Shown in pieces: positions 1 through 7,385 of a stretch of 10,322 bases of DNA. The notes under the pieces are model-generated. The model saw nothing but the letters and a program-made list of their open reading frames with translations, searched no databases and had not been told where the DNA came from. Location: NCBI GenBank assembly GCA_030523505.1, contig JAUNIK010000064.1, positions 1 to 10,322 on the forward strand, in the 5' to 3' direction. A program made the position numbers and the translations under genes. The DNA is from Prevotellaceae bacterium (GTDB taxonomy: Bacteria; Bacteroidota; Bacteroidia; Bacteroidales; Bacteroidaceae). How positions within the stretch are numbered: position 1 is the stretch's first letter; each line of letters opens with the position of its first letter.

Positions 1-640
1 CGAAACATGGATCACCACCAGTAACTGGCTGTGTAGAGACAATCATGTGATACTCACTACCAACCATGAAGATCTGTGGGTCACGGAAGTCATTGCCTGA
101 GTAACCGAAGGCCTTACCCTTCAGGCTCCATGAGTTGTCACGGTTCCATGTCTTGAGGTCAGAAGAAGTAGCACGCATCACAACCTGACGGTCAACAGTC
201 TTGCCGCTCTCACCTGTATAATAGATGTAATAGAGACCATCAGCGTCGTTGTAGTAGCAGCAACCTGTACCGAGGATAGCATCCTGCTGTGAGTCGAACG
301 AACCGATGCTGAGCCACTCGCCAAGCGACTGATAGCTTGCACCGTCAGGTGTAGCAACAGCCCAATATGGGTGGAAGCGCAGAGGGAGGTTGTCTGGATA
401 CTCCTGCAGATACATTACCTTGAAGTCGCCTGCCTTCTTGTCGAAGAAAGGCATTGGGTCACCTACTGTACCCAACTCCGGCTTGTAGTAGGTTTGGTAC
501 GCGTTCTCTTCTGCAGACTGGAACAGTTCCGTTGTTCCCTGCCAATCCTTTTCAGGATCCGGACCGAAGTTCTCGTCGCCGCATGCTGTCAGCGTCAATG
601 CTGACAACATGATAGCGGAAAATATCATTGTTTTTTTCAT
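1..640 (-). CDS. GH32-like glycoside hydrolase lipoprotein, N-terminal part (runs off left edge)
   Basis: Likely a surface or periplasmic fructan-cleaving enzyme of clan GH-J (five-bladed beta-propeller). Only 213 codons are present; the 3' end lies beyond base 1. Translation from ATG at 640 begins MKKTMIFSAIMLSALTLTAC, a lipoprotein signal with lipobox LTAC (Cys20) followed by acidic residues (GDEN), as seen in surface lipoproteins of Bacteroidetes. The GH32/43/68-type motif FRDP is at residues 185-188, preceded by strand patterns typical of the propeller (GLYYIYYTGE at 135-144; SSDLKTW at 159-165). The classical WMNDPNG nucleophile motif is absent. The equivalent early strand reads VGDPMPFFD (59-67), which I recall from GH32-like Bacteroidetes proteins that carry a C-terminal DUF4975 domain. 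Asp61 is the inferred nucleophile. The acid/base (EC-type motif) would lie outside the window. It is the last visible gene of the operon, 20 bp after the preceding stop. The GH32 family is fairly sure; substrate (levan, inulin or sucrose-like) and endo/exo mode are not. Confidence 0.8.
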   Translation of the reverse strand, partial: MKKTMIFSAIMLSALTLTACGDENFGPDPEKDWQGTTELFQSAEENAYQTYYKPELGTVGDPMPFFDKKAGDFKVMYLQEYPDNLPLRFHPYWAVATPDGASYQSLGEWLSIGSFDSQQDAILGTGCCYYNDADGLYYIYYTGESGKTVDRQVVMRATSSDLKTWNRDNSWSLKGKAFGYSGNDFRDPQIFMVGSEYHMIVSTQPVTGGDPCF

Positions 641-660
641 TTTTGTTCAGTTATTTAAAA

Positions 661-2076
661 TTACTTACCAAGATAGTTTGCTGCATTCTCCATGATCTTA
701 CCCATGTTGTCGTGCAGGTTAGAAGTGTAAGGTGTTGGAGAATTCCAGTCGAAGAGACCTGAACCCAAACAGATGATACCACCCTTACCGTAGTTACCAC
801 TTGCATTCTTGAGCTCCCAAGAGTTCACCTCTGTGCCCCAACCTGTAAGTGCACGGCCCTTCAATGCTTCCTCGAGTTTGTTGAGATCATCGAAGTATGG
901 ATCCCATGCATACTGGAACTGAGCAGTAGAGTTACAGATAGTGTAACCTGGGTCGGTTGTATAGAGAGCGCTTTCGTTTGCACCCTTCTTCATACCCTGG
1001 AAGATTGGGTGTTCTGGCATACGGAGACCGATAGTCCATGGATCATCGCCCATGACGTCAGAGCCTTCGCCATTACCACCACCCCAACAGTTGTTAGGCC
1101 AGATTTCTGTAGCGCCAAGAGCAATTGCGTAGTTTACAGCTGAACGGCTGAGTACGAAACCAACACCATTGTTGTAGAGTTCAATCATCTTTGGCAGAGC
1201 CTTCATAGCATCAGCGTGGAGATCCTTGAATGCACCGTATGTACCAGGAACAGCTGAATGACTGTGCCAATATACTACCTTAACCTTCTGGAGAGGGATA
1301 TTGTCGTTGATGATATCGTTCCAAGAAGCATAAACTGCCTCCTTCAAGTTACCTGTGATCCACTTAGCAGCAGCCTTCTCCTCAACATCAAGTTCCTCGA
1401 TGTTATCCTTGTTGCCTACGAAGATGATCTCTGGCTCAGTGATCATTGTCACCTTGACAGTGTACTCGTTCTTTGCAGTATTGTCTGTAACAGTGATAAC
1501 TACAGGATCAGAGAAATCGAGTTTAGAACCAGCCTTTGGCGAGCACTCAGCATCCTCGCTAACCTCAGCAGTGAAAGATGCACTCTTAAGATCTACACCA
1601 CTCTTTGCTGATACTGAAACAGTAACTTCCTTTGTATCCTGATTGATTGCACCCTTGATACCCTCAAGGAAGAAAGCCTTAAGGAGAGCCTCATCGTTGC
1701 GAACACTAAGCTGCCAGTCAGTAACCAGCGAACCGTTTGTAACGTGGAGCACCTTGTCAGCGCTCATATCGAGATGATCGCCTACCTTGATATTTGTTGC
1801 TGCACCTTCAGATACATTGAGCTTTGTAACAACCATATCCTCTTTTGCAGCGAAATCAACAGGCACCTTCATCTTGACCAACTTGGTCTCTGGGTTGATG
1901 GTGGCTGTAACATTGTCGTTGAGTACGAACTCAAGCAACTCGCAATTGCCTTCTGCATTGATACTACTTGAAAAACCATCACCAAGGTTGATGCTGTTAG
2001 TAATATCGTCACATGATGTGAAGATTCCCATCATTGCTATTGCAGCAAATATTATAAGATTATATATTTTCTTCAT
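661..2076 (-). CDS. DUF4960-like lipoprotein with two Ig-like repeats, candidate surface glycan-binding protein
   Basis: A 471-residue lipoprotein beginning [22 protein letters not shown], with the acylated Cys at 22 followed by DD. An in-frame GTG at 2112 would add 12 residues and overlap susD. ATG at 2076 is preferred because it starts directly at a normal signal peptide. Residues about 46-127 and 130-213 look like two copies of an Ig-like module: each has a G-x-x-L-D-[MF]-S element (99-105, 183-189) and a terminal strand (WQLSV 121-125; YTVKV 205-209), resembling DUF5018-type modules. Residues about 215-470 match, from memory, DUF4960, with [10 protein letters not shown] (265-274), [12 protein letters not shown] (327-338) and [13 protein letters not shown] (432-444). 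The position after susD and before a GH32 gene matches the surface glycan-binding protein slot (BT1761 in the B. thetaiotaomicron levan PUL). A binding role is inferred; catalysis cannot be excluded. The name DUF4960 is from recall, not a search. Confidence 0.8.
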   Translation of the reverse strand: MKKIYNLIIFAAIAMMGIFTSCDDITNSINLGDGFSSSINAEGNCELLEFVLNDNVTATINPETKLVKMKVPVDFAAKEDMVVTKLNVSEGAATNIKVGDHLDMSADKVLHVTNGSLVTDWQLSVRNDEALLKAFFLEGIKGAINQDTKEVTVSVSAKSGVDLKSASFTAEVSEDAECSPKAGSKLDFSDPVVITVTDNTAKNEYTVKVTMITEPEIIFVGNKDNIEELDVEEKAAAKWITGNLKEAVYASWNDIINDNIPLQKVKVVYWHSHSAVPGTYGAFKDLHADAMKALPKMIELYNNGVGFVLSRSAVNYAIALGATEIWPNNCWGGGNGEGSDVMGDDPWTIGLRMPEHPIFQGMKKGANESALYTTDPGYTICNSTAQFQYAWDPYFDDLNKLEEALKGRALTGWGTEVNSWELKNASGNYGKGGIICLGSGLFDWNSPTPYTSNLHDNMGKIMENAANYLGK

Positions 2077-2079
2077 AGT

Positions 2080-2094
2080 TTCAATTATGAATTT
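2080..2094. repeat. AT-rich intercistronic motif, copy 2
   Basis: TTCAATTATGAATTT, lying 4-18 bases ahead of the ATG of the DUF4960-like gene. It matches 14 of 15 bases of a motif in the susC-susD gap (3884-3898). On the transcript it reads AAATTCATAAUUGAA. No Shine-Dalgarno sequence is visible here, so this A/U-rich stretch may serve as the unstructured ribosome landing site. It also supplies the spurious upstream GTG-initiated extension. Confidence 0.5.
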
Positions 2095-2105
2095 AAAATT
2101 TTGAA

Positions 2106-3872
2106 TTACCACTGACCGATATTCTGCTCATACTTGCCATTTGATGCTGTAATCTGCTCGAATGGAATTGGAGCATACTCGTTCTTGTCGGCTGTGAACA
2201 AACCTGCCTTGAGGAATGGCATTCCGTCATTCTGGAAGAACTTGTTGATAACCTCTGCAGCATCACCCCAGCGAACGAGGTCGAAGAAACGCTCTGACTC
2301 CATAGCAAGCTCAAGACGACGCTCTGTCTTGATGATATCGATAAGCTGCTCCTTGCTGTAAGAACCACGGTAGATACCGATAGCATAGTGAACATCATAC
2401 TTACCAGGATAGCCACTTACAATACTGTTCTTAGCCATACCTGCAGCACGAGTACGAACCTGATTAACAAGTGCGAGAGCACCGTCCTTACCGAGTTGTG
2501 CGAGAGCCTCAGCACGCATCAAGAGTACGTCAGCATAGCGAATCACGATACGGTTCATAGAAGAAGCCCACTGGTTGTCGCAAAGGAAGAGATAGTTATC
2601 CTTGAGGTCTGGGTCAACATTCTGCTTCAAAGAAACATTGTAACCATACTCACCACCTGAACGGCTCCAAGTATTTGTCTTAGCAACCATGAAGTTTGCG
2701 TTGAACATATATGGAGTACCTGGTACACCAACAGTAACGAAGAGACGTGGGTCAACTGTCTGGCTTGAACCAACCTCATAGTCGGTAGAAACTGTTGTTG
2801 GCAGACCGTTTACATCTGTACAATATGCATTAACCAATGAATTTGATGGCTTGTAGAAGTCACAACCTGAGTCGTGTACCTTAGGAATACATGGTACGAT
2901 AAGACGGTTAGAGAAGTTGAGGTTACCCCATGTAGTACCATCGTTCTTTGAGTACTGGATAGCCCAAACACTTTCCTTACCATTCTCATACATTTCCTCA
3001 GGACGGAAGTTGTTGTGCATATCATCCTCGAGGCCGTAAGCTGTGTAATACTTTGGATCAGTATAATCAACAACCTTCTGAAGGTCAGCACTATTGATCT
3101 CTGTTACCTTATGTGACTTTGGATCGTCCTGACGGTAAGCCTTGTAGAGATAAACCTTTGCAAGAAGAGCTGCAGCAGCTGCCTTTGTTGGGCGGCCCTT
3201 GTCAGCCTGTGTCTCAGGAAGGGTGTTTACTGCTACCTCGAGATCATTAGCAATCTGCTGCCAACCCTCATCGTTTGAATAAAGGGTGTTGGTGAGGTTG
3301 TTGTAGTCCTCTTCCTTCATGTTTGGCTGATTAACAAAAGGAATCTTCTTGAAGAGACGCTTCAACTGGAAATGACCGTAAGCACGGAGGAAGAGCATTT
3401 CAGCAGTACGCTCCTTGATAACCTGGTTCTCCTGATCAGCTGTTGCAAGAGCATCGAGAGAGAGGTTGATACGAGAGAGATACTGATAGAAACGGCCCCA
3501 GATTGAACCGAACTGATAGTCGCTTGTCTGGATACCTGTTCCGAGCTGGAGGTTGTAGAAAGGACCTGCATCAGATGCAGAAGCACCACCATGATAAGCA
3601 TCGTCGGAACGTGAGTCATAGTTCCAGAGTGAGAAAGAGGCATTCATATCCTCGATTGTTACAAGACCAGCATATGCCGATACAATCAGGTTGTCAACCT
3701 GACGTGGGTCTGTGATCTGCTCCTGAGTCATGGTTCCCTGTGGCTTCTGTTCCTCAAGGAAGTCAGAGCAGCTTGTTGTCAGCACAGCAGCTGCCAACAA
3801 AGTAAAAAGTGATGAGTGAAGAGTGAAGAATCGGCTTCCGCACACCTTTACCTTATTTATTATGGTATTCAT
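2106..3872 (-). CDS. SusD/RagB-like outer-membrane glycan-binding lipoprotein
   Basis: A 588-residue SusD-family protein, the lid subunit that sits on the SusC barrel at the cell surface and binds oligosaccharide. Signal peptide with lipobox LTTSC (Cys35) followed by SDFLEEQ, typical of SusD proteins. The C-terminal region has the family's usual features: [11 protein letters not shown] and a TPR-like helix followed by NQVRTRAAG (roughly residues 443-475), the [10 protein letters not shown] motif (about 527-536) and YAPIPFEQI near the end. A TTG at 3881 in the same frame would lengthen it by three residues, but it lies inside an AT-rich repeat, so ATG at 3872 is the better start. Gaps are 36 bp to susC upstream and 29 bp to the next gene. 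The n-region is unusually long, and the signal segment [12 protein letters not shown] (15-26) is encoded by a TCACTCTTCACTC repeat. Family assignment is secure; fructan as ligand is inferred from neighbours. Confidence 0.95.
   Translation of the reverse strand: MNTIINKVKVCGSRFFTLHSSLFTLLAAAVLTTSCSDFLEEQKPQGTMTQEQITDPRQVDNLIVSAYAGLVTIEDMNASFSLWNYDSRSDDAYHGGASASDAGPFYNLQLGTGIQTSDYQFGSIWGRFYQYLSRINLSLDALATADQENQVIKERTAEMLFLRAYGHFQLKRLFKKIPFVNQPNMKEEDYNNLTNTLYSNDEGWQQIANDLEVAVNTLPETQADKGRPTKAAAAALLAKVYLYKAYRQDDPKSHKVTEINSADLQKVVDYTDPKYYTAYGLEDDMHNNFRPEEMYENGKESVWAIQYSKNDGTTWGNLNFSNRLIVPCIPKVHDSGCDFYKPSNSLVNAYCTDVNGLPTTVSTDYEVGSSQTVDPRLFVTVGVPGTPYMFNANFMVAKTNTWSRSGGEYGYNVSLKQNVDPDLKDNYLFLCDNQWASSMNRIVIRYADVLLMRAEALAQLGKDGALALVNQVRTRAAGMAKNSIVSGYPGKYDVHYAIGIYRGSYSKEQLIDIIKTERRLELAMESERFFDLVRWGDAAEVINKFFQNDGMPFLKAGLFTADKNEYAPIPFEQITASNGKYEQNIGQW
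3814..3826 (-). repeat. TCACTCTTCACTC repeat inside the susD signal-peptide codons
   Basis: On the coding (minus) strand this reads TCACTCTTCACTC, within codons for LHSSLFTL of the SusD signal peptide. The identical 13-mer occurs on the coding strand of the regulator gene at 9803-9815. It looks like a low-complexity dispersed repeat absorbed into the reading frame. Confidence 0.55.
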
Positions 3873-3904
3873 AATTTTCAATTTTCAATTATAAATTTTC
3901 AATT
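3873..3904. repeat. AATTTTCA short repeats filling the susC-susD gap
   Basis: AATTTTCA occurs at 3873-3880, 3880-3887 and 3894-3901, so nearly the whole 36-bp gap is repeat. The part 3884-3898 (TTCAATTATAAATTT) is shared, with one mismatch, with the susD-DUF4960 gap. No terminator or promoter is evident. An A/U-rich unstructured translation initiation spacer is the simplest role. Confidence 0.6.
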
Positions 3905-3908
3905 AGCC

Positions 3909-6900
3909 TTAGAATGATACATTTACACCGAATGTAATGTTCAGAGGAATTGGATAAGCGAATCCACCTGGGTTCTCAGGATCTACACCACTGAACTTGC
4001 TGCTCTTGATTGTGAACAGGTTCTGTGCAGAAACATAAGCACGAACGCGTGAGAGGTGGAGCTTCTGAACGATATCGTCAGAGATATTGTATCCTACCTG
4101 CAATGTACGCAACTTTGCATACGAACCATTCTCTACATAGTATGAAGACATCTCACTCTCGTGGTTGTTGTCAACCAATGTAAGAGCAGGGATATTGCTG
4201 TCGCTGTTTACTGGTGTCCAAGCATCGAGCACGCGTACACCCTTGTTAAGGTATGGAAGGTTTGCACCGTCCTTACGTGTTACCCAGAAGTCGGTCTGAC
4301 ACTTGGTGTCCATTGTGATGACATCCTTGCCAGCCTCGCCCTGCCAGAACATTGTGAAGTCGAAGTTCTTGTACTGGAGGTAAACATTGAGACCGAATGT
4401 GAATGCTGGTGTTGGGTCGAAGATCCAGTCACGGTCAGCCTCAGTGATTCTGCCGTCACCGGTGATATCCTTATAACGGATACGACCAACTGCTGCACCT
4501 TCCTGATAAGCGTGGTTGTCGATCTCCTCCTGGCTCTTGAAGATACCATCGTAGATGTAACCTGCCTGTGAACCCATTGCATGGCCAACAACGCTCTTGA
4601 TACCGTTACCACCGAATGAACCCTTTGCAGCTACTGTTTCTGGGAGCGATGTAATCTCATTCTTGTAAGAACCGATGTTACCGTTGATATCCCATGAAAG
4701 ACCGTTTGCAAGCTTGTGGCGATAGCCTACAGAAAGCTCGATACCGGTGTTCTTCATCTTACCAGAGTTGGTCCACTGACCTGAACCCTCACCCATAGCA
4801 GCAACAGCGTCCATGAGAAGGAGGATATCCTTTGTGCGCTTGTCGAACCAGTCGATGCTACCATATACATCGCTGTTCAGGAGAGAGAAGTCGAGACCGA
4901 TATTGTGCTGGGTTGTTGTCTCCCACTTGATATTGTCGTTACCGAGCTGTGTACGGATGTAACCGTTGAGGAGCTCCATACCACCGTTGATACCAGCGAT
5001 ATCGTATGCTGTACCGGCAGGGCCACTACCCCACAGACCTGTTGAAACCTGCTTCTGATAGAGTGTGTAGCGAGCAGTGTTACTGATTTCCGAGTTACCG
5101 GTCATACCCCAAGAGTAACGGAGCTTCAAGTCATCGAGCCAAGTGCGTGTGCTTGCCATGAACTTCTCCTGAGAGATACGCCAAGCAGCTGATGCTGATG
5201 GGAAGCTACCATATTTATTATTCTTACCGAAACGGCTCGAACCATCACGACGCATTGTGAAACTTGCGAGATATGTGTCATTGTAAGCGTAGTTCACCTT
5301 GCCGAAGAATGAAACAAGTGAGAAACCATCAGAGAGACCCTTTGCCTCCTGGCGACCTGAACCAGCGCTTGGCCACATATAGTCAGTGTTGAGTACATCG
5401 AAGCCATAACGCTTTGCACTCATCCAGTCATAGTCCTGGCGGTTGAGCTCCATACCGACCATTGCGTCAGCACGATGCTTGCCAATCTCGAAGTTGTAAG
5501 TTGCGATGGCATTCCACATCCAGCGCATCCAGTGCTCCTGCTTGCGCTCAACGGCTGTCTCCTCACGGAACATCTTACCGTTTGCGATTGGATATGTATA
5601 GAAGTTCTGCTTCTTCTGTGAATAGTCGAGACCGAAAGTAGAACGGAGGTTGAGGCCCTTCATTGGGTTCAAGTTTACATGAACATCACCGAAGGTACGC
5701 CACATGTGGTAGCGGTTGTCCTGGTTGTTCTCCAAAAGGCTGAGTGGGTTCTCACGCTCTGAATAAGCACCGAGAGGCTGAGCGTACTCACCATTCTCTG
5801 CCCAGATTGGGAAGTTTGGATTGAACTGGAGTGCATTGGCGAGGGTATTGCCTGGAACATCAACACCATTGGTATAGTTCATGTTGAAGTTCTCACCGAT
5901 GGTAAGCACACCGTCGAAGAGCTTGTACTCAGAGTTAGCACGACCTGAGATACGTGAGAAGTCAGAGGTCTTGATTGTACCCTGGTTGTTGTAGTAACCG
6001 AGTGAGAAGTATGAATGTCCCTTCTCTGAACCATTGCTGATAGCAACATTGTAGTTCTGTACTACACCTGTACGGGTTACCTGATCGAACCAGTCTGTGT
6101 TGCTTGCGCGAACAGTGCCTGCCTCATCAATGAACTGATTCATGGTGAGACCGTTGAGCACTGGATTGCCATTACCATCGTAGCCCCAGTCGAACTTGTA
6201 ACCTACGTTATTGTTGTTAGGGTTCTTGCCGTCGTTGACATTTGCCTGCCAGAAAGCCTGACCCCACTGGCTTGCATCAAGAACCTTTGTGCGGTTTGCA
6301 TAGATTGAACCTGAAACAGTTGCGTCGAAGTCAACCTTCAATGCACCGTCCTTACCTTTCTTTGTGGTGATGATGATGACACCGTTGGCAGCACGCGAAC
6401 CGTAGATAGAAGCTGAAGCGGCATCCTTCAATACCTGGATTGACTCGATATCGTTACCGTTGAGCTCGTGCATACCTGCCTTTGTTGGTACACCGTCGAT
6501 GATGTAAAGTGGGTCGTTGTCATTCAAAGTACCGATACCACGGATACGAACGGTTGCCGAACCTGAAGGGTTACCATCGGCCGAGATGTTCATACCTGGA
6601 ACACGTCCCTGGAGTGCCTTCATTGGGTTGTTCTCGTTCACTGCCTTGAGTGCCTTAGTGTCAACTACCGAGATAGCACCTGACAAATCGGCCTTACGCT
6701 GAACGGTGTAACCAGTAACGACAACTTCCTGCATCATCTGTGCATCGTCGTCCATTACAACATTCATCACTGGTTCAGCCTTGAGAGTCAAGGTCTGCAA
6801 ACCAACATAACTGAACTGCAGCTCTGCATCCTTAGGAACGGTGAGCTGGAAATTACCATCGAAATCGGTTACTGTACCTGTTGAGGCGCTGCCGACTACG

Positions 6901-7037
6901 ATGACTGTTGCTCCGATTACTGGTTCGTTGTCGATCTTCTGAACAACGGTACCTGTCACCTGTATATCCTGAGCATAAGTCGCTACAGAGCATACGAGGA
7001 GGAGCAGTGTCATAAAAAATCTGCTTGTTTTGCTCAT
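3909..7037 (-). CDS. SusC/RagA-family TonB-dependent outer-membrane transporter
   Basis: A 1042-residue transporter that imports oligosaccharides across the outer membrane using TonB/ExbBD energy, paired with the SusD protein downstream. Signal peptide MSKTSRFFMTLLLLVCSVATYA with likely cleavage before Gln23. Residues about 25-100 form the CarboxypepD_reg-like beta-sandwich (VTGTVVQ, PVIGATV, GTVTDFDGNF). EVVVTGY (104-110) is the TonB-box region typical of SusC proteins. The plug domain follows, with RVPGM (145-149), VRIRGIGT (163-170), the SusC signature LYIIDGVP (177-184) and a long conserved block ending in ANGVIIITTKKG (217-228). The rest is the 22-strand barrel, ending in the aromatic C-terminus ITFGVNVSF. 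Length is normal for the family and no frameshift is seen. First gene of the operon, divergent from the regulator; expression is presumably activated by that protein. Substrate (fructo-oligosaccharides) is inferred from context. Confidence 0.96.
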   Translation of the reverse strand: MSKTSRFFMTLLLLVCSVATYAQDIQVTGTVVQKIDNEPVIGATVIVVGSASTGTVTDFDGNFQLTVPKDAELQFSYVGLQTLTLKAEPVMNVVMDDDAQMMQEVVVTGYTVQRKADLSGAISVVDTKALKAVNENNPMKALQGRVPGMNISADGNPSGSATVRIRGIGTLNDNDPLYIIDGVPTKAGMHELNGNDIESIQVLKDAASASIYGSRAANGVIIITTKKGKDGALKVDFDATVSGSIYANRTKVLDASQWGQAFWQANVNDGKNPNNNNVGYKFDWGYDGNGNPVLNGLTMNQFIDEAGTVRASNTDWFDQVTRTGVVQNYNVAISNGSEKGHSYFSLGYYNNQGTIKTSDFSRISGRANSEYKLFDGVLTIGENFNMNYTNGVDVPGNTLANALQFNPNFPIWAENGEYAQPLGAYSERENPLSLLENNQDNRYHMWRTFGDVHVNLNPMKGLNLRSTFGLDYSQKKQNFYTYPIANGKMFREETAVERKQEHWMRWMWNAIATYNFEIGKHRADAMVGMELNRQDYDWMSAKRYGFDVLNTDYMWPSAGSGRQEAKGLSDGFSLVSFFGKVNYAYNDTYLASFTMRRDGSSRFGKNNKYGSFPSASAAWRISQEKFMASTRTWLDDLKLRYSWGMTGNSEISNTARYTLYQKQVSTGLWGSGPAGTAYDIAGINGGMELLNGYIRTQLGNDNIKWETTTQHNIGLDFSLLNSDVYGSIDWFDKRTKDILLLMDAVAAMGEGSGQWTNSGKMKNTGIELSVGYRHKLANGLSWDINGNIGSYKNEITSLPETVAAKGSFGGNGIKSVVGHAMGSQAGYIYDGIFKSQEEIDNHAYQEGAAVGRIRYKDITGDGRITEADRDWIFDPTPAFTFGLNVYLQYKNFDFTMFWQGEAGKDVITMDTKCQTDFWVTRKDGANLPYLNKGVRVLDAWTPVNSDSNIPALTLVDNNHESEMSSYYVENGSYAKLRTLQVGYNISDDIVQKLHLSRVRAYVSAQNLFTIKSSKFSGVDPENPGGFAYPIPLNITFGVNVSF

Positions 7038-7082
7038 AATTGTTTTTATTTAGTAACTATAAAATTTAGACTTTACGAGGGC

Positions 7083-7127
7083 GGGGCCATCACTTTCGTC
7101 ATCGCTAACGCTTTAGCAAAAGTCCCC
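7083..7127 (-). promoter_or_regulatory. Stem-loop in the presumed susC 5' leader
   Basis: Three nested complementary segments can be read. GGGG 7083-7086 pairs with CCCC 7124-7127, ACTTT 7092-7096 with AAAGT 7119-7123, and GCTAA 7104-7108 with TTAGC 7113-7117 around a CGCT tetraloop, giving 14 pairs with asymmetric internal loops. It is notably G+C-rich between AT-rich flanks. It lies about 45-90 nt upstream of the susC ATG and downstream of the candidate -7 box, so it should be transcribed. No known riboswitch is recognised. There is no T-tract after it, so it is not a standard terminator. Confidence 0.5.
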
Positions 7128-7168
7128 GGTTTAAGGCATCAAAATTGGAGAAATTCCCATTTCGTTCG

Positions 7169-7176
7169 CAAAGATA
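7169..7176 (-). promoter_or_regulatory. Candidate -7 box for the susC operon
   Basis: The minus strand reads TATCTTTG, an exact match to the Bacteroidetes -7 consensus TAnnTTTG. No good -33 TTTG exists at the usual spacing; the nearest (minus strand 7206-7203) is 26 bp away. A weak -33 would suit an activator-dependent promoter. It predicts a 5' leader of roughly 125 nt. Confidence 0.5.
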
Positions 7177-7220
7177 GGCTATTATATAATCTTTATATAT
7201 AACAAATGTTACATCACGGG

Positions 7221-7250
7221 TGTAAAATTGTGTCATCGGTGAATTTTACA
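7221..7250. promoter_or_regulatory. 9-bp inverted repeat, candidate operator
   Basis: TGTAAAATT (7221-7229) and AATTTTACA (7242-7250) are perfect inverted copies separated by 12 bp, with arm centres 21 bp apart, about two helical turns. The element is about 60 bp upstream of the susC -7 box, a sensible distance for an activator such as the adjacent hybrid regulator. Binding is inferred, not shown. Confidence 0.5.
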
Positions 7251-7269
7251 ATATTTGTCCAAACAATCT

Positions 7270-7289
7270 GCAACATTTTAGCAACATTT
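7270..7289. repeat. GCAACATTT direct repeat in the divergent region
   Basis: GCAACATTT occurs at 7270-7278 and 7281-7289, an 11-bp period (about one helical turn). AACATTTG (7283-7290) also has an inverted copy, CAAATGTT, at 7203-7210. AraC-family proteins often bind such direct repeats, so this is a second operator candidate. Confidence 0.4.
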
Positions 7290-7331
7290 GACATAAAGCA
7301 AGAAAATAAATGCAAATCTTCTTGAAAGACT

Positions 7332-7363
7332 TTTGGATTTTATAAAACAATGTATTAAATTTG
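7332..7363 (+). promoter_or_regulatory. Promoter of the hybrid regulator gene (-33 TTTG / -7 TAAATTTG)
   Basis: TTTG at 7332-7335 and TAAATTTG at 7356-7363 match the Bacteroidetes -33 (TTTG) and -7 (TAnnTTTG) elements with 20 bp between them. The predicted transcript starts just after the -7 box, leaving a very short leader before ATG at 7386. The better consensus match than on the susC side fits low constitutive expression of the regulator. Confidence 0.65.
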
Positions 7364-7385
7364 CGTATTATTACTGATTTGGCGT

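Noticed and set aside
371..604. Plus-strand 77-codon open frame opposite the GH32-like gene
   Set aside because: The minus strand here encodes a clear lipoprotein signal and GH32-like sequence; the plus frame has no such support.
2074..2112. GTG at 2112 as start of the DUF4960-like protein
   Set aside because: It would overlap susD by a few bases and put 12 non-signal residues ahead of a well-formed signal peptide that starts at the ATG at 2076.
3870..3881. TTG at 3881 as start of the SusD-like protein
   Set aside because: It sits in an AATTTTCA repeat, and an ATG three codons later is available.
7083..7127. Intrinsic terminator or known riboswitch in the susC leader
   Set aside because: There is no T-tract on the minus strand after the stem, and no conserved riboswitch core was recognised, so it is reported only as an unexplained structure.
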